Assembly: GCA_030530285.1 (NCBI GenBank)
Contig: JAUMVD010000004.1
Span: 1 to 60,794 of the forward strand
DNA length: 60,794 nucleotides
Direction of reading: 5' to 3'
From: Bacillota bacterium
GTDB taxonomy: Bacteria > Bacillota > Clostridia > Peptostreptococcales > Anaerovoracaceae
This document shows positions 33,131 to 40,988 of this stretch, piece after piece; positions within the stretch are counted from its first letter, which is position 1, and every line of letters starts with the position of its first letter. The notes below the pieces were generated by a model, which saw nothing but the letters and a program-made list of their open reading frames with translations, was not told the DNA's origin and did not search any database. Position numbers and translations under genes: made by a program.

Positions 33131-33541
33131 TTATTGATTATCTTTGGAAACAGCGCCCAGAACTCCGTGGATGAATTTGGCGGAGTTCTCAGTACTGTAC
33201 TTCTTTGCCAGATTGATCGCCTCGTTGATGACTACCGCATCAGGAACATCATCGCTGTATCGCATCTCACCGATGGCCAGACGCATGATGGCCAGATCTA
33301 CCTTCGGCATTCTGGTGGTTTTCCACTTCGTGCTGTGTTTGTTGATCTCTCCATCGATATCGGTGAGGTTATCGATAATCTGATTGAGCAGCGCGTTGCT
33401 TCTTTCGATGTGGTTGCCCGACATTCTTTCTCTGATGATCTCACCGCCTCTATGACCGGCATCCCCGCCGGAAATATCCTTGGCAGTATCCAGTTCATAT
33501 AGTATCTGCATCAGAGTTTCTCTTGCTTCAATTCTCGTCAT
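33131..33541 (-). CDS. nusB: Transcription antitermination factor NusB
   Basis: A 136-aa all-helical protein with the family N-terminus TRIEARETLMQILYELD and the C-terminal VVINEAINLAKKYSTENSAKFIHGVLGAV. NusB binds boxA RNA with S10 (NusE) for antitermination, chiefly on rRNA operons. It overlaps the Asp23-family gene by 14 bases and is ten bases before the TsaD-like gene. Confidence 0.95.
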   Translation of the reverse strand: MTRIEARETLMQILYELDTAKDISGGDAGHRGGEIIRERMSGNHIERSNALLNQIIDNLTDIDGEINKHSTKWKTTRMPKVDLAIMRLAIGEMRYSDDVPDAVVINEAINLAKKYSTENSAKFIHGVLGAVSKDNQ

Positions 33542-33878
33542 CTGCTTTCACTCCCTGCACATGTATGTTCACTGCCTGAACTTCCTCGCCTGTCATATAC
33601 TGGATCTCCTTTTTAACATTTTCCTGTATGTCCCAGGCTACAATAGGTATCTGACATCCATACTTGGCTATGATAAATACATCAACTTCTATTTCCTCTT
33701 CTTCCGGGCGGCTTACCTTAACGCCTTTGGCCACGATTTCTCTGCCCAGTCCCCTGTTGATCATATCAGAAAATCCGCCTGCCATTTCCGCAACGCCCTC
33801 CGTTCTCCTGGCGGCGTTCACGGCGCAGACCGCGATCAATTCGTCTGAAACTTTTTCGTTGCCTTTCTTATCCGTCAT
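33528..33878 (-). CDS. Asp23/Gls24 family envelope stress protein (YqhY-like)
   Basis: A 116-aa Asp23/Gls24 protein (ELIAVCAVNAARRTEGVAEM at about 12-31, VDVFIIAKYGCQIPIVAWDIQENVKKEIQ region later). B. subtilis YqhY, also beside nusB, is linked to acetyl-CoA carboxylase/fatty-acid control; other members are envelope stress proteins. The role here is inferred from position. It overlaps the CNNM gene upstream by 11 bases and nusB downstream. Confidence 0.9.
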   Translation of the reverse strand: MTDKKGNEKVSDELIAVCAVNAARRTEGVAEMAGGFSDMINRGLGREIVAKGVKVSRPEEEEIEVDVFIIAKYGCQIPIVAWDIQENVKKEIQYMTGEEVQAVNIHVQGVKADDEN

Positions 33879-35175
33879 TCGATTCGTCCTTTAATATCTT
33901 CATCATGACCTGTTCGATACGTCTGTCCTTTACGGACTTGATGGTGAAGACGTAGTTCTCATAAAAGATTTCTTTGCCGATATCGTCTTCGTCCGGTATC
34001 TCACCGAACATATCGATGATCAGCCCGCCTATGGTTTCGGAATTCTCTGATTCCAGATCGATATCCAGTTCCTCATCGATGTCATCGATGTCCGTGCTGC
34101 CGTCGATCAGGTACAGGTCTTCGCCGATTTTTCTGATTTCCTGTTCCACTTCATCGTACTCGTCATCGATATCACCCATGACTTCCTCGATGATGTCTTC
34201 CATGGTGACGATGCCGCAAAATCCGCCGTACTCGTCGATCAGGATCGCGATATGCTGCTTCGTCTTCTGGAGTTCAAAGAACAGCGAGTCAATATTCTTG
34301 GTTTCCGGTACAAAATATGGCTTTCGAAGGATCGGATGGATATCTACATTATCAAATCCGTCTTCTCTGGCCTTGATCAGGTAATCCTTGATATAAAGGA
34401 TCCCTATGATATTATCACTGTCGTCCTCGTATACAGGGATCCTCGAATATCTGAGTTCCATGAGTTCATCCATGTACTCCTCAGGAGGATCATTGATGTC
34501 AATGGCAAAGACATCCGTTCTCGGAGTCATGATCTCATAGGCCAGTATATCGTCAAAAGCAAAGACTCCCGTGATCATCTTTTTGCCTTCTTCTTTGAGT
34601 TCTCCGCTTTCCTGTCCGGCCTCCAGCATTTCCACGATATCTTCTTCTGAGTATTCGTTGTCCTCAACATCCGTGCGCTGACGGGTAATCAGCAGCGCAG
34701 CCACCGCGATGCCTTTGACGCACAGGGTCATGGGTTTCATCACCACTGACAGAAATTTGACGACGCCTGACGTGCTCAGCGCGATACCCTCATCGTGGAG
34801 AATCGCAAGCCGTCTCGGATACACTTCTCCCAGAGCGAACATCAGCAGTCCGCTGATCAGGAATATGATCACGAAGGCAATCCACCTGTATCCGACCAGT
34901 TCCTCCAAAGCCGGCATGTAGGCGTACAGCATGATAAAGATGCCGAACATATGCGTCAATATACTGAATGATCTGAGACTGATCTCGTGATCAGACAGGT
35001 TGTCGATGACCGGAAGGACTTTTTTCGCGTTATCATTTCCCTCATCGGCAAGTTCCCGGAGAGATATTTTATTTACGGAACTCATGGCTCTGACTGAAGC
35101 CACGAAAAAAGCATTTACTGCAGTCAGCAGCAGAAAGATCAATATACCCCATAAGGGCCATTGGTCGGAAGTCAT
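33868..35175 (-). CDS. CNNM/CorC-family (haemolysin-type) membrane protein
   Basis: A 435-aa protein with the DUF21/CNNM membrane domain (hydrophobic segments near 10-28, 70-90, 98-118, 140-165), a CBS-pair domain (about 215-335, with MTPRTDVFAIDIND) and a C-terminal CorC_HlyC domain (ESETIGG-like block, near 365-430). Family members mediate or control Mg2+/Co2+ efflux or transport. It overlaps the Asp23-family gene and is one base after the U32 gene, so it is in the long mltG-to-aminotransferase transcript. Confidence 0.92.
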   Translation of the reverse strand: MTSDQWPLWGILIFLLLTAVNAFFVASVRAMSSVNKISLRELADEGNDNAKKVLPVIDNLSDHEISLRSFSILTHMFGIFIMLYAYMPALEELVGYRWIAFVIIFLISGLLMFALGEVYPRRLAILHDEGIALSTSGVVKFLSVVMKPMTLCVKGIAVAALLITRQRTDVEDNEYSEEDIVEMLEAGQESGELKEEGKKMITGVFAFDDILAYEIMTPRTDVFAIDINDPPEEYMDELMELRYSRIPVYEDDSDNIIGILYIKDYLIKAREDGFDNVDIHPILRKPYFVPETKNIDSLFFELQKTKQHIAILIDEYGGFCGIVTMEDIIEEVMGDIDDEYDEVEQEIRKIGEDLYLIDGSTDIDDIDEELDIDLESENSETIGGLIIDMFGEIPDEDDIGKEIFYENYVFTIKSVKDRRIEQVMMKILKDESNDG

Positions 35176-35176
35176 G

Positions 35177-36403
35177 TTACTTTTTCTCCTTTCTCAACAT
35201 GCAGCCGGCAGCTGCGGGATGTTCTAATCTGATTTTTAATATTTGCTGTGGATGCGGCGCCGAGTCCAGAGGTTCGCCGTCCTCATCCGTCATGTATTCC
35301 AGCTTTTGGGCGAAAAACCCGCCGGCAGGTCCAAAGACTTCGATCGTATCCCCGATATCCATCTTGTTTCGCTGCTCCACCGTGGCAATGCCGGTGCCGG
35401 GATCGTAGTCCTTTACCAGCCCCGTGAAGCTGTAATCTCTGGTATACGCACTGGTCAGATAATTCTGGTCCTCGCTTGTGGGCTTGTTGAAATAAAAGCC
35501 CGTGGTAAATTCTCTGTGGCTGGCCTTGCACATTTCATGGAACCATTCGTCCTGAAACGCATATCCTGCCGGGTCAGCGTAGTAGGCGTCGATCGCCTGT
35601 CTGTACGCTTTGACCACATGGGCGATATAGAAGATGCTCTTCATGCGCCCCTCTATTTTAAGCGAACATACTCCGGAAGCGGCCAGCTCCGGAATGTGCT
35701 CGATCATGCAAAGATCTTTGCTGTTGAATATATAGGTCCCTCTGTCATCTTCGTCCACGGGCCAATACTCTCCGGGACGTTTTTCTTCCTCCAGCCTGTA
35801 TTTATATCTGCAGGGATGGGCGCATGCGCCTCTGTTTGCGTCCCGGCCGGTCATGAAGTTGCTCAGCAGACATCTGCCGGAATAGGAGATGCACATCGCC
35901 CCATGGACAAAGGCTTCCAGCTCCAGATCCTCGTCGGTTTTCTCTCTGATCTCGCGGATCTCGTCCATGGTCAGTTCTCTGGCGAGCACGATTCTCTTGA
36001 CGCCGAATGCGTGCCACATGCCCGCTGTGAGGTAATTGGTGGTATTTGCCTGAGTGGACAGGTGGATCACCGCATCGGGGATCACCTCGCGAATCATCAT
36101 GATGACGGAAGGATCCGATACGATAAAGGCGTCCGCAGGAATATCCCTGATTTTTTTGACGTAATCCCGCAAAGGCTCCAGGTCCTCATTATGAGCGATG
36201 ACATTCAGGGTCATATGACACCTGACGCCCCGTTCATGGGCGTAGCTTACGCCTTCTCTGATTTCGTCGATGGTAAGATTTCCGGCTCCCGCTCTCAGGG
36301 AGAACATCTCCCCTCCGAAATACACGGCGTCCGCGCCATAATCTACGGCTATTTTCAGTTTTTCCAGATCACCGGCGGGTGCCAGCAGTTCAAGTTTATT
36401 CAT
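35177..36403 (-). CDS. trhP: U32 family protein, probable tRNA hydroxylation factor TrhP
   Basis: A 408-aa U32 family protein. It has the N-terminal ELLAPAGDLEKLKIAVDYGADAVYFGG block, the U32 signature EAFVHGAMCISYSGRCLLS and nearby cysteines (GRDANRGACAHPCRYKY) suited to an iron-sulfur centre. U32 proteins of the TrhP type make 5-hydroxyuridine at tRNA wobble position 34. In B. subtilis yrrN-yrrO (trhP) follow yrrM (trmR) and mltG exactly as here. It is a single protein like E. coli TrhP instead of the Bacillus pair. It overlaps the methyltransferase gene by 8 bases, which supports a shared pathway. Confidence 0.85.
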   Translation of the reverse strand: MNKLELLAPAGDLEKLKIAVDYGADAVYFGGEMFSLRAGAGNLTIDEIREGVSYAHERGVRCHMTLNVIAHNEDLEPLRDYVKKIRDIPADAFIVSDPSVIMMIREVIPDAVIHLSTQANTTNYLTAGMWHAFGVKRIVLARELTMDEIREIREKTDEDLELEAFVHGAMCISYSGRCLLSNFMTGRDANRGACAHPCRYKYRLEEEKRPGEYWPVDEDDRGTYIFNSKDLCMIEHIPELAASGVCSLKIEGRMKSIFYIAHVVKAYRQAIDAYYADPAGYAFQDEWFHEMCKASHREFTTGFYFNKPTSEDQNYLTSAYTRDYSFTGLVKDYDPGTGIATVEQRNKMDIGDTIEVFGPAGGFFAQKLEYMTDEDGEPLDSAPHPQQILKIRLEHPAAAGCMLRKEKK

Positions 36404-37064
36404 CAGGTCGATCTTCCTTATATATTATGCTTATGGAAACGCCGTCTCCAACCGGCAGCACCACTGTGTCGGCATAGTCAAGACTTTTGATATATGCTAT
36501 GAACTCTCTCATCCTGCGGATGCTGGTCTTATACCTGCCTTTGGTGTCGAAGGAGTCTGAAGCGGTCATGCCCTTCATCAGCACATTATCACAGATAATG
36601 AGGGCCTCATCGGTACACATCGGAAGCGCCAGATCCCAAAACTCTTTATAATGACTTTTGGCGGCGTCGATGAACACCATGTCAAAGCTTCCGTTCAGAT
36701 CTTTCAGCACTTCGGCAGCGTCGCCTTTGATCACGGTGATCTTATCGCTGAACCCCAGTTCGCGAATATTATTGACCGCCGAGATATAGGATTCTTCATC
36801 GGATTCTATCGTGGTTACCCGGCAGCCGCAGCAGTCAGCAAAAAAACAGGCAGAATAACCGACAGCTGTCCCGATTTCCAGGACATTTGCCGGTTTTTTG
36901 AGTTTCATGACTGCAGCCAGCAGGCCCTCCGTGTCCTTCAGAATCACGGGAACATGGTTCTTCTCCGCGAAATCTCTAAGGTCCTTAAGCTGTTCATTTT
37001 CGATATAATATAACTGGTCTAAGAACGAGGTGATAATCTCGTTCGTAATATTTTTTGTCGGCAT
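36396..37064 (-). CDS. trmR: SAM-dependent O-methyltransferase, probable tRNA 5-hydroxyuridine methyltransferase TrmR
   Basis: A 222-aa class I methyltransferase of the cation-dependent O-methyltransferase family (VLEIGTAVGYSACFFAD near 60-76; DMVFIDAAKSHYKEFWD). The start is ATG 37064, four bases after mltG; a 36-codon longer frame lies inside mltG and adds non-family residues. Position between mltG and the U32 gene equals B. subtilis yrrM (TrmR), which turns 5-hydroxyuridine into 5-methoxyuridine in tRNA. The assignment rests on family plus synteny. Confidence 0.85.
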   Translation of the reverse strand: MPTKNITNEIITSFLDQLYYIENEQLKDLRDFAEKNHVPVILKDTEGLLAAVMKLKKPANVLEIGTAVGYSACFFADCCGCRVTTIESDEESYISAVNNIRELGFSDKITVIKGDAAEVLKDLNGSFDMVFIDAAKSHYKEFWDLALPMCTDEALIICDNVLMKGMTASDSFDTKGRYKTSIRRMREFIAYIKSLDYADTVVLPVGDGVSISIIYKEDRPDE

Positions 37065-37068
37065 CGTT

Positions 37069-38151
37069 TTACTGGTTAGCCAGATCCTCTTCCGTCCAAG
37101 GATGATCGCTGACGTTCTTTTGATGTTCTTCATTCGTCTTGGCGTAATAGATCGTTCCATCCGGTCCGGCATAGAAGAACAGATCGTCGGTTTCCATGGC
37201 GTTCAGTACCCCGTCCATGGCGATTACAGGCACCGTACTGATTGGTCCCGGTATCATCCCTTTCACTTTCCTGGAATTGTACTTGGAATCGGAATCCAGC
37301 TGTGATACTTTGAGGTCTACCCTGTCCTCGTCAAAGATATAGCATACGGTTACATCACTTCCCAGGGACATGTCGTTATTCAGTCTGTTGATGAATACGC
37401 CGGAGATATGAGCGGCGTCTTCCTCATTGGCGCATCCTTCTTTCGTAACGATCGAAGACAATGTCAGGAATTCGTGTATGGAATACCCTTTGGCTTCAAT
37501 TTGGGATTTGCGCTCTGTGAGGGCGGCATCCATCTGCTGCAGCGCCATTTCCGTTATGCTCTCGATGGTAGGATCTGCCTCTGTGATGAAGTAAGTATCC
37601 GGGAACAGATACCCTTCCAGAGGATGCATGACATCTTCACTGAGAACATCATCCGTGAGGAACCAGTACTTGTCGATCAATTCCTGAACGTATGCTTTAT
37701 CATCCCATCTGGCCATGATTTCCTTTTTAGAGAAATCCGTCACTTCAGCCAAAGCCTCGGCGCATTGAGTCAGCCTGTAGCCCTCCTTCAGCTGGAATGA
37801 CGTTTTGGACAGGTATTCGAAGTCTCCTGTATTGATGGCTTTCATCATCTCCGTAAGGGTCATGGACTTATTGAAGATGTAAGTATTGGCCTGAAGAGAA
37901 TCATAACCGCCGATGCGCGCGTTGATCTTGGCGCAGGTCATGTTCTTGACCAGCCCGGCATCATCGAGCATATATACGATGGATGACGCGCCGCTGCCGT
38001 TAGGTACCGTAACGATAATGTCTTCATCATCTGATGGATCTACCGCTCCCAGTCCCTGCAGATAAAAGAATATTCCTCCGGTAAACGCAACAACAAGCAC
38101 CAGCAGCAGGACGATAATACCCTTTAACGATATACTTCCTTGTTTAGACAT
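37069..38151 (-). CDS. mltG: Endolytic murein transglycosylase MltG
   Basis: A 360-aa YceG-family protein with one N-terminal membrane anchor (about 10-32) and an extracytoplasmic catalytic domain. The catalytic Glu lies in LTLSSIVTKEG (near 218-228) and the C-terminal MIPGPISTVPVIAMDGVLNA is typical. MltG cuts nascent peptidoglycan strands. The ATG follows AGGAGGATTAC directly after a terminator-like hairpin, so expression may depend on read-through from efp. It precedes trmR and trhP. Confidence 0.93.
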   Translation of the reverse strand: MSKQGSISLKGIIVLLLVLVVAFTGGIFFYLQGLGAVDPSDDEDIIVTVPNGSGASSIVYMLDDAGLVKNMTCAKINARIGGYDSLQANTYIFNKSMTLTEMMKAINTGDFEYLSKTSFQLKEGYRLTQCAEALAEVTDFSKKEIMARWDDKAYVQELIDKYWFLTDDVLSEDVMHPLEGYLFPDTYFITEADPTIESITEMALQQMDAALTERKSQIEAKGYSIHEFLTLSSIVTKEGCANEEDAAHISGVFINRLNNDMSLGSDVTVCYIFDEDRVDLKVSQLDSDSKYNSRKVKGMIPGPISTVPVIAMDGVLNAMETDDLFFYAGPDGTIYYAKTNEEHQKNVSDHPWTEEDLANQ

Positions 38152-38160
38152 GTAATCCTC

Positions 38161-38192
38161 CTAAAAAGAGGACACTGCAAGCGTCCTCCTTT
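38161..38192 (-). terminator. Terminator or attenuator between efp and mltG
   Basis: On the minus strand AGGAGGAC and GTCCTCTTT pair (8 bp with one G-U) around a 9-base loop, ending in TTTTT. The mltG ribosome site starts immediately after it, leaving no room for a promoter. Confidence 0.65.
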
Positions 38193-38205
38193 GTGTTCAT
38201 ACAAC

Positions 38206-38766
38206 TTATTTGGATCTACCCAGATATTCTCCTGATCTCGTATCGATCTGGATCCTTTCGCCTTCCTCGATAAAGATAGGAACCTGTATCACAGCTCCGG
38301 TTTCAACTGTCGCAGCCTTTGTAACATTCGTTGCGGTGTCGCCCTTGACGCCCGGCTCAGTGTCAGTTACCAGGAGGTCGACGAAGTTAGGAGCCTCAAC
38401 CAGGAACGGATTGTCCTTATAGAATTTGATCGTAGCTTCATCATTTTCTCTGAGATACTTCATCGCTTCTTCAACCAGATCCGCAGTGATCGGAATCTGA
38501 TCATACGTCTCAGGGTCCATGAAGTAATAAAGTTCACCGTCACTGTAGAGATACTGCATCGTCTTCGTCTCAATGTGAGCCTTCGGGTACTTGGCATCAG
38601 GGTTGAATGATTCTTCCTTGATGGCTCCGGTAAGAATGTTCTTATGTTTCGTTCTTACAAAGGCAGCGCCCTTACCCGGCTTAACGTGCTGGAAATCCAG
38701 AACAACGTGCGGCTGTCCATCGATCTCAAATGTAATACCTTTTCTAAAATCGCCTGCATAAATCAT
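38206..38766 (-). CDS. efp: Elongation factor P
   Basis: EF-P of 186 aa, the usual size, with all three domains. The loop carrying the modifiable residue reads [12 protein letters not shown] (near 29-40); lysine at its tip suggests a lysine-type (or YmfI/other) modification, but no modification genes are in the window. EF-P rescues ribosomes stalled at polyproline. It has its own consensus promoter and a leader of about 55-60 bases. Confidence 0.97.
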   Translation of the reverse strand: MIYAGDFRKGITFEIDGQPHVVLDFQHVKPGKGAAFVRTKHKNILTGAIKEESFNPDAKYPKAHIETKTMQYLYSDGELYYFMDPETYDQIPITADLVEEAMKYLRENDEATIKFYKDNPFLVEAPNFVDLLVTDTEPGVKGDTATNVTKAATVETGAVIQVPIFIEEGERIQIDTRSGEYLGRSK

Positions 38767-38829
38767 GAGTATGTCGCCTTTCTTATTATTTATATTATTC
38801 TTGTTTATTTAACGGATTTTACAGCGTCT

Positions 38830-38858
38830 ATTATACCAAATAATGTAATAATTGCCAA
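38830..38858 (-). promoter_or_regulatory. Promoter of efp
   Basis: On the minus strand TTGGCA (38858-38853) and TATAAT (38835-38830) are separated by exactly 17 bases, in the 97-base gap after the YlbF-family gene. A strong match, as expected for a translation factor. Confidence 0.85.
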
Positions 38859-38863
38859 GTCCT

Positions 38864-39220
38864 CTATCCCTGCATGCCGCCCATCTGATCGAAACCAAAA
38901 TCGGCCACTTCACCGACGATCTTATAGACATCGCCCATCATCATGCTGAATCTCATCTGATTCTGCAGAAACTCCGAAGCGAGAGGATCCTGCATGAGAA
39001 TAGCGGACAGCTGCTGAATCTGTGCCATGGATTCCTGATCCAATTCCTGCCCCATCATCTGCTGCGCCTGCAATTCAAACTGTTTCTGCATGAAATCTCT
39101 CATGGCTTTGTCCAGCTGCGGGTTAGCTTCCAACGCTTTTTTGCTGTTGTCATAATGCTTGAATTCTTCTGATTCTCTTATGGCTTTTGCCAACTGATGA
39201 GCCTGATCATATACGTTCAT
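38864..39220 (-). CDS. YlbF/YmcA family protein
   Basis: A 118-aa helical protein of the YlbF/YmcA family (ANPQLDKAMRDFMQKQFELQ core). In B. subtilis YlbF and YmcA with YaaT form a complex that directs RNase Y cleavage and affects sporulation and competence. Here it is one base downstream of the RNase J gene, so a role in RNA processing is a reasonable inference. The efp promoter begins right after its stop. Confidence 0.85.
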   Translation of the reverse strand: MNVYDQAHQLAKAIRESEEFKHYDNSKKALEANPQLDKAMRDFMQKQFELQAQQMMGQELDQESMAQIQQLSAILMQDPLASEFLQNQMRFSMMMGDVYKIVGEVADFGFDQMGGMQG

Positions 39221-39221
39221 G

Positions 39222-40958
39222 TCAAACCTCCATAAAAACAGGTAATATAATCGGACTTCTGCCCGTTTTACTGTAGATGTATTTCTTCAGACCTTCTCTG
39301 ACAGCTGTTTTGATGCCGTTCCAGTCTTTCACATTCTTGTGGAGACAAAGCTCTATGATCTCCTCCGCCTTCATGCACGCGGCATCGATGAGATCCTCGT
39401 TTTCCCTTACATACACGAAACCTCTCGTGATGATATCCGGGCCGGAAACGATTTGTCTGGCCTGTTTATCGATGGCGGTTACCACGATGATCAGACCGGA
39501 TTCAGACAAAAGTCTTCTGTCTCTTAATACGATATTTCCAACGTCTCCGACACCCAGTCCGTCGACGAATATGCCTTCTGCCTGCGCTACGTTTTCTATT
39601 TTTTTCGCGCCTTTTTGCGTCAGCTCCAGGCAGTCTCCATTCTTGAGAATGAAGATGTTTTCGCGAGGCATCCCCAGCTCCGCCGCCAGATCGGCGTGGG
39701 TCTGCAGATGTCTGAACTCACCGTGAGCCGGCATAAAATACTTCGGACGGATCAGGGAGTGCATGAGCTTCAGCTCTTCCTTGCACGCGTGCCCCGAAAC
39801 GTGGGTCTCGGCAATATCCGAATAAATGACCTCTGCGCCCTTCTCCACCAGCTGATTGACGACATTCGCCACCGTCAGCTCGTTTCCCGGAACGGGAGTG
39901 GAAGACAGGATGACCATGTCGTTTTTCTTGATGTTTATCGCCTTGTGATCCGACGAAGCCATTCTGGCCAGCGCCGACATCGGTTCGCCCTGACTGCCTG
40001 TCGTGATGACCACCAGCTCTTTGTCCGGAATGTTTCCCGCTTTATTCAGGTCGATCAGTTTCCTGTCAGGAATCTTGATGTATCCCAGTTCTCTGGCCAG
40101 TTCCACTACATTGACCATGCTCCTTCCAGATATGGCTACTTTTCGTTTGCACAGCAGAGCGATATCGATGATTTTCTGGATTCTCTGCACGTTGGATGAG
40201 AACGTAGCGATAATGATCCTCTTATTGGAACTTCTGAATATGCTCTCCAGAGTCTTGCCCACAACCTTCTCCGACTTGGTATAGCCGTTTCTGACAACGT
40301 TGGTGCTGTCAGCCAGCATGAGGGAAACTCCCTCTGATCCGATCTCCGCCAATCTGGCGAAATCGATCGTGTTGCCGTCGACAGGTGTGTAGTCGATTTT
40401 GAAGTCACCGGTATGGAATACGCGTCCCACAGGGGTTTTGATGTTGTAGCATACAGCGTCGGGAACCGAATGGGTGATGCGCAAAGGCTCGATATTAAAG
40501 GATCTGCCTACCCTGAATGTCTTGCCGGGTTCTATGATCCTCAGATCTCCCTTCAGCCCATGTTCCTTGAGCTTGTTGGATATGAGTCCCAGAGGGAACT
40601 GCAATCCATATACCGGTATATTAAATTCTTTGAGCAAATACGGTATTGCTCCGATATGGTCTTCATGACCATGTGTGATGATTAGTCCTTTTATTTTTTT
40701 ATCAGTGTTTTCCAGATAATCGAAGTCAGGTATCACCTTGTCGATACCGAACATGTCATCATCCGGAAATGAAAGTCCGCAGTCAATCAGAAGGATCTCG
40801 TTATTGTATTCCAGCGCCGTCATGTTCTTTCCGATTTCTCCAAGCCCGCCCAGCGGGATGACTTTTAATTCAGACGGCATTTTTCTGGTCTGTGTCTTTG
40901 CCTTCTTTTCCGGCTTCTTGGCCGGTGACTGCTGCTTTCTGTTTGAAGTTTTACTCAT
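39222..40958 (-). CDS. rnj: Ribonuclease J
   Basis: A 578-aa metallo-beta-lactamase/beta-CASP nuclease. The zinc motif is THGHEDHIGAIPYLL (near 93-107), with HTGDFKIDYTP and the C-terminal HVSGHACKEELKLMHSLIRP (motif C region). A basic N-terminal extension of about 30 residues (KQQSPAKKPEKKAKTQTRK) precedes the fold and may bind RNA. RNase J degrades and matures mRNA and rRNA 5' ends. It follows leuS by 30 bases with GGAAAGGAGAAG as ribosome site. Confidence 0.95.
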   Translation of the reverse strand: MSKTSNRKQQSPAKKPEKKAKTQTRKMPSELKVIPLGGLGEIGKNMTALEYNNEILLIDCGLSFPDDDMFGIDKVIPDFDYLENTDKKIKGLIITHGHEDHIGAIPYLLKEFNIPVYGLQFPLGLISNKLKEHGLKGDLRIIEPGKTFRVGRSFNIEPLRITHSVPDAVCYNIKTPVGRVFHTGDFKIDYTPVDGNTIDFARLAEIGSEGVSLMLADSTNVVRNGYTKSEKVVGKTLESIFRSSNKRIIIATFSSNVQRIQKIIDIALLCKRKVAISGRSMVNVVELARELGYIKIPDRKLIDLNKAGNIPDKELVVITTGSQGEPMSALARMASSDHKAINIKKNDMVILSSTPVPGNELTVANVVNQLVEKGAEVIYSDIAETHVSGHACKEELKLMHSLIRPKYFMPAHGEFRHLQTHADLAAELGMPRENIFILKNGDCLELTQKGAKKIENVAQAEGIFVDGLGVGDVGNIVLRDRRLLSESGLIIVVTAIDKQARQIVSGPDIITRGFVYVRENEDLIDAACMKAEEIIELCLHKNVKDWNGIKTAVREGLKKYIYSKTGRSPIILPVFMEV

Positions 40959-40988
40959 TCTTCTCCTTTCCGGAGTACAAAGGCTGCC

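Noticed and set aside
35243..36490. 415-codon plus-strand open frame opposite the U32 gene
   Set aside because: The opposite strand encodes a clear U32 protein with catalytic-type cysteines; this frame is its shadow.
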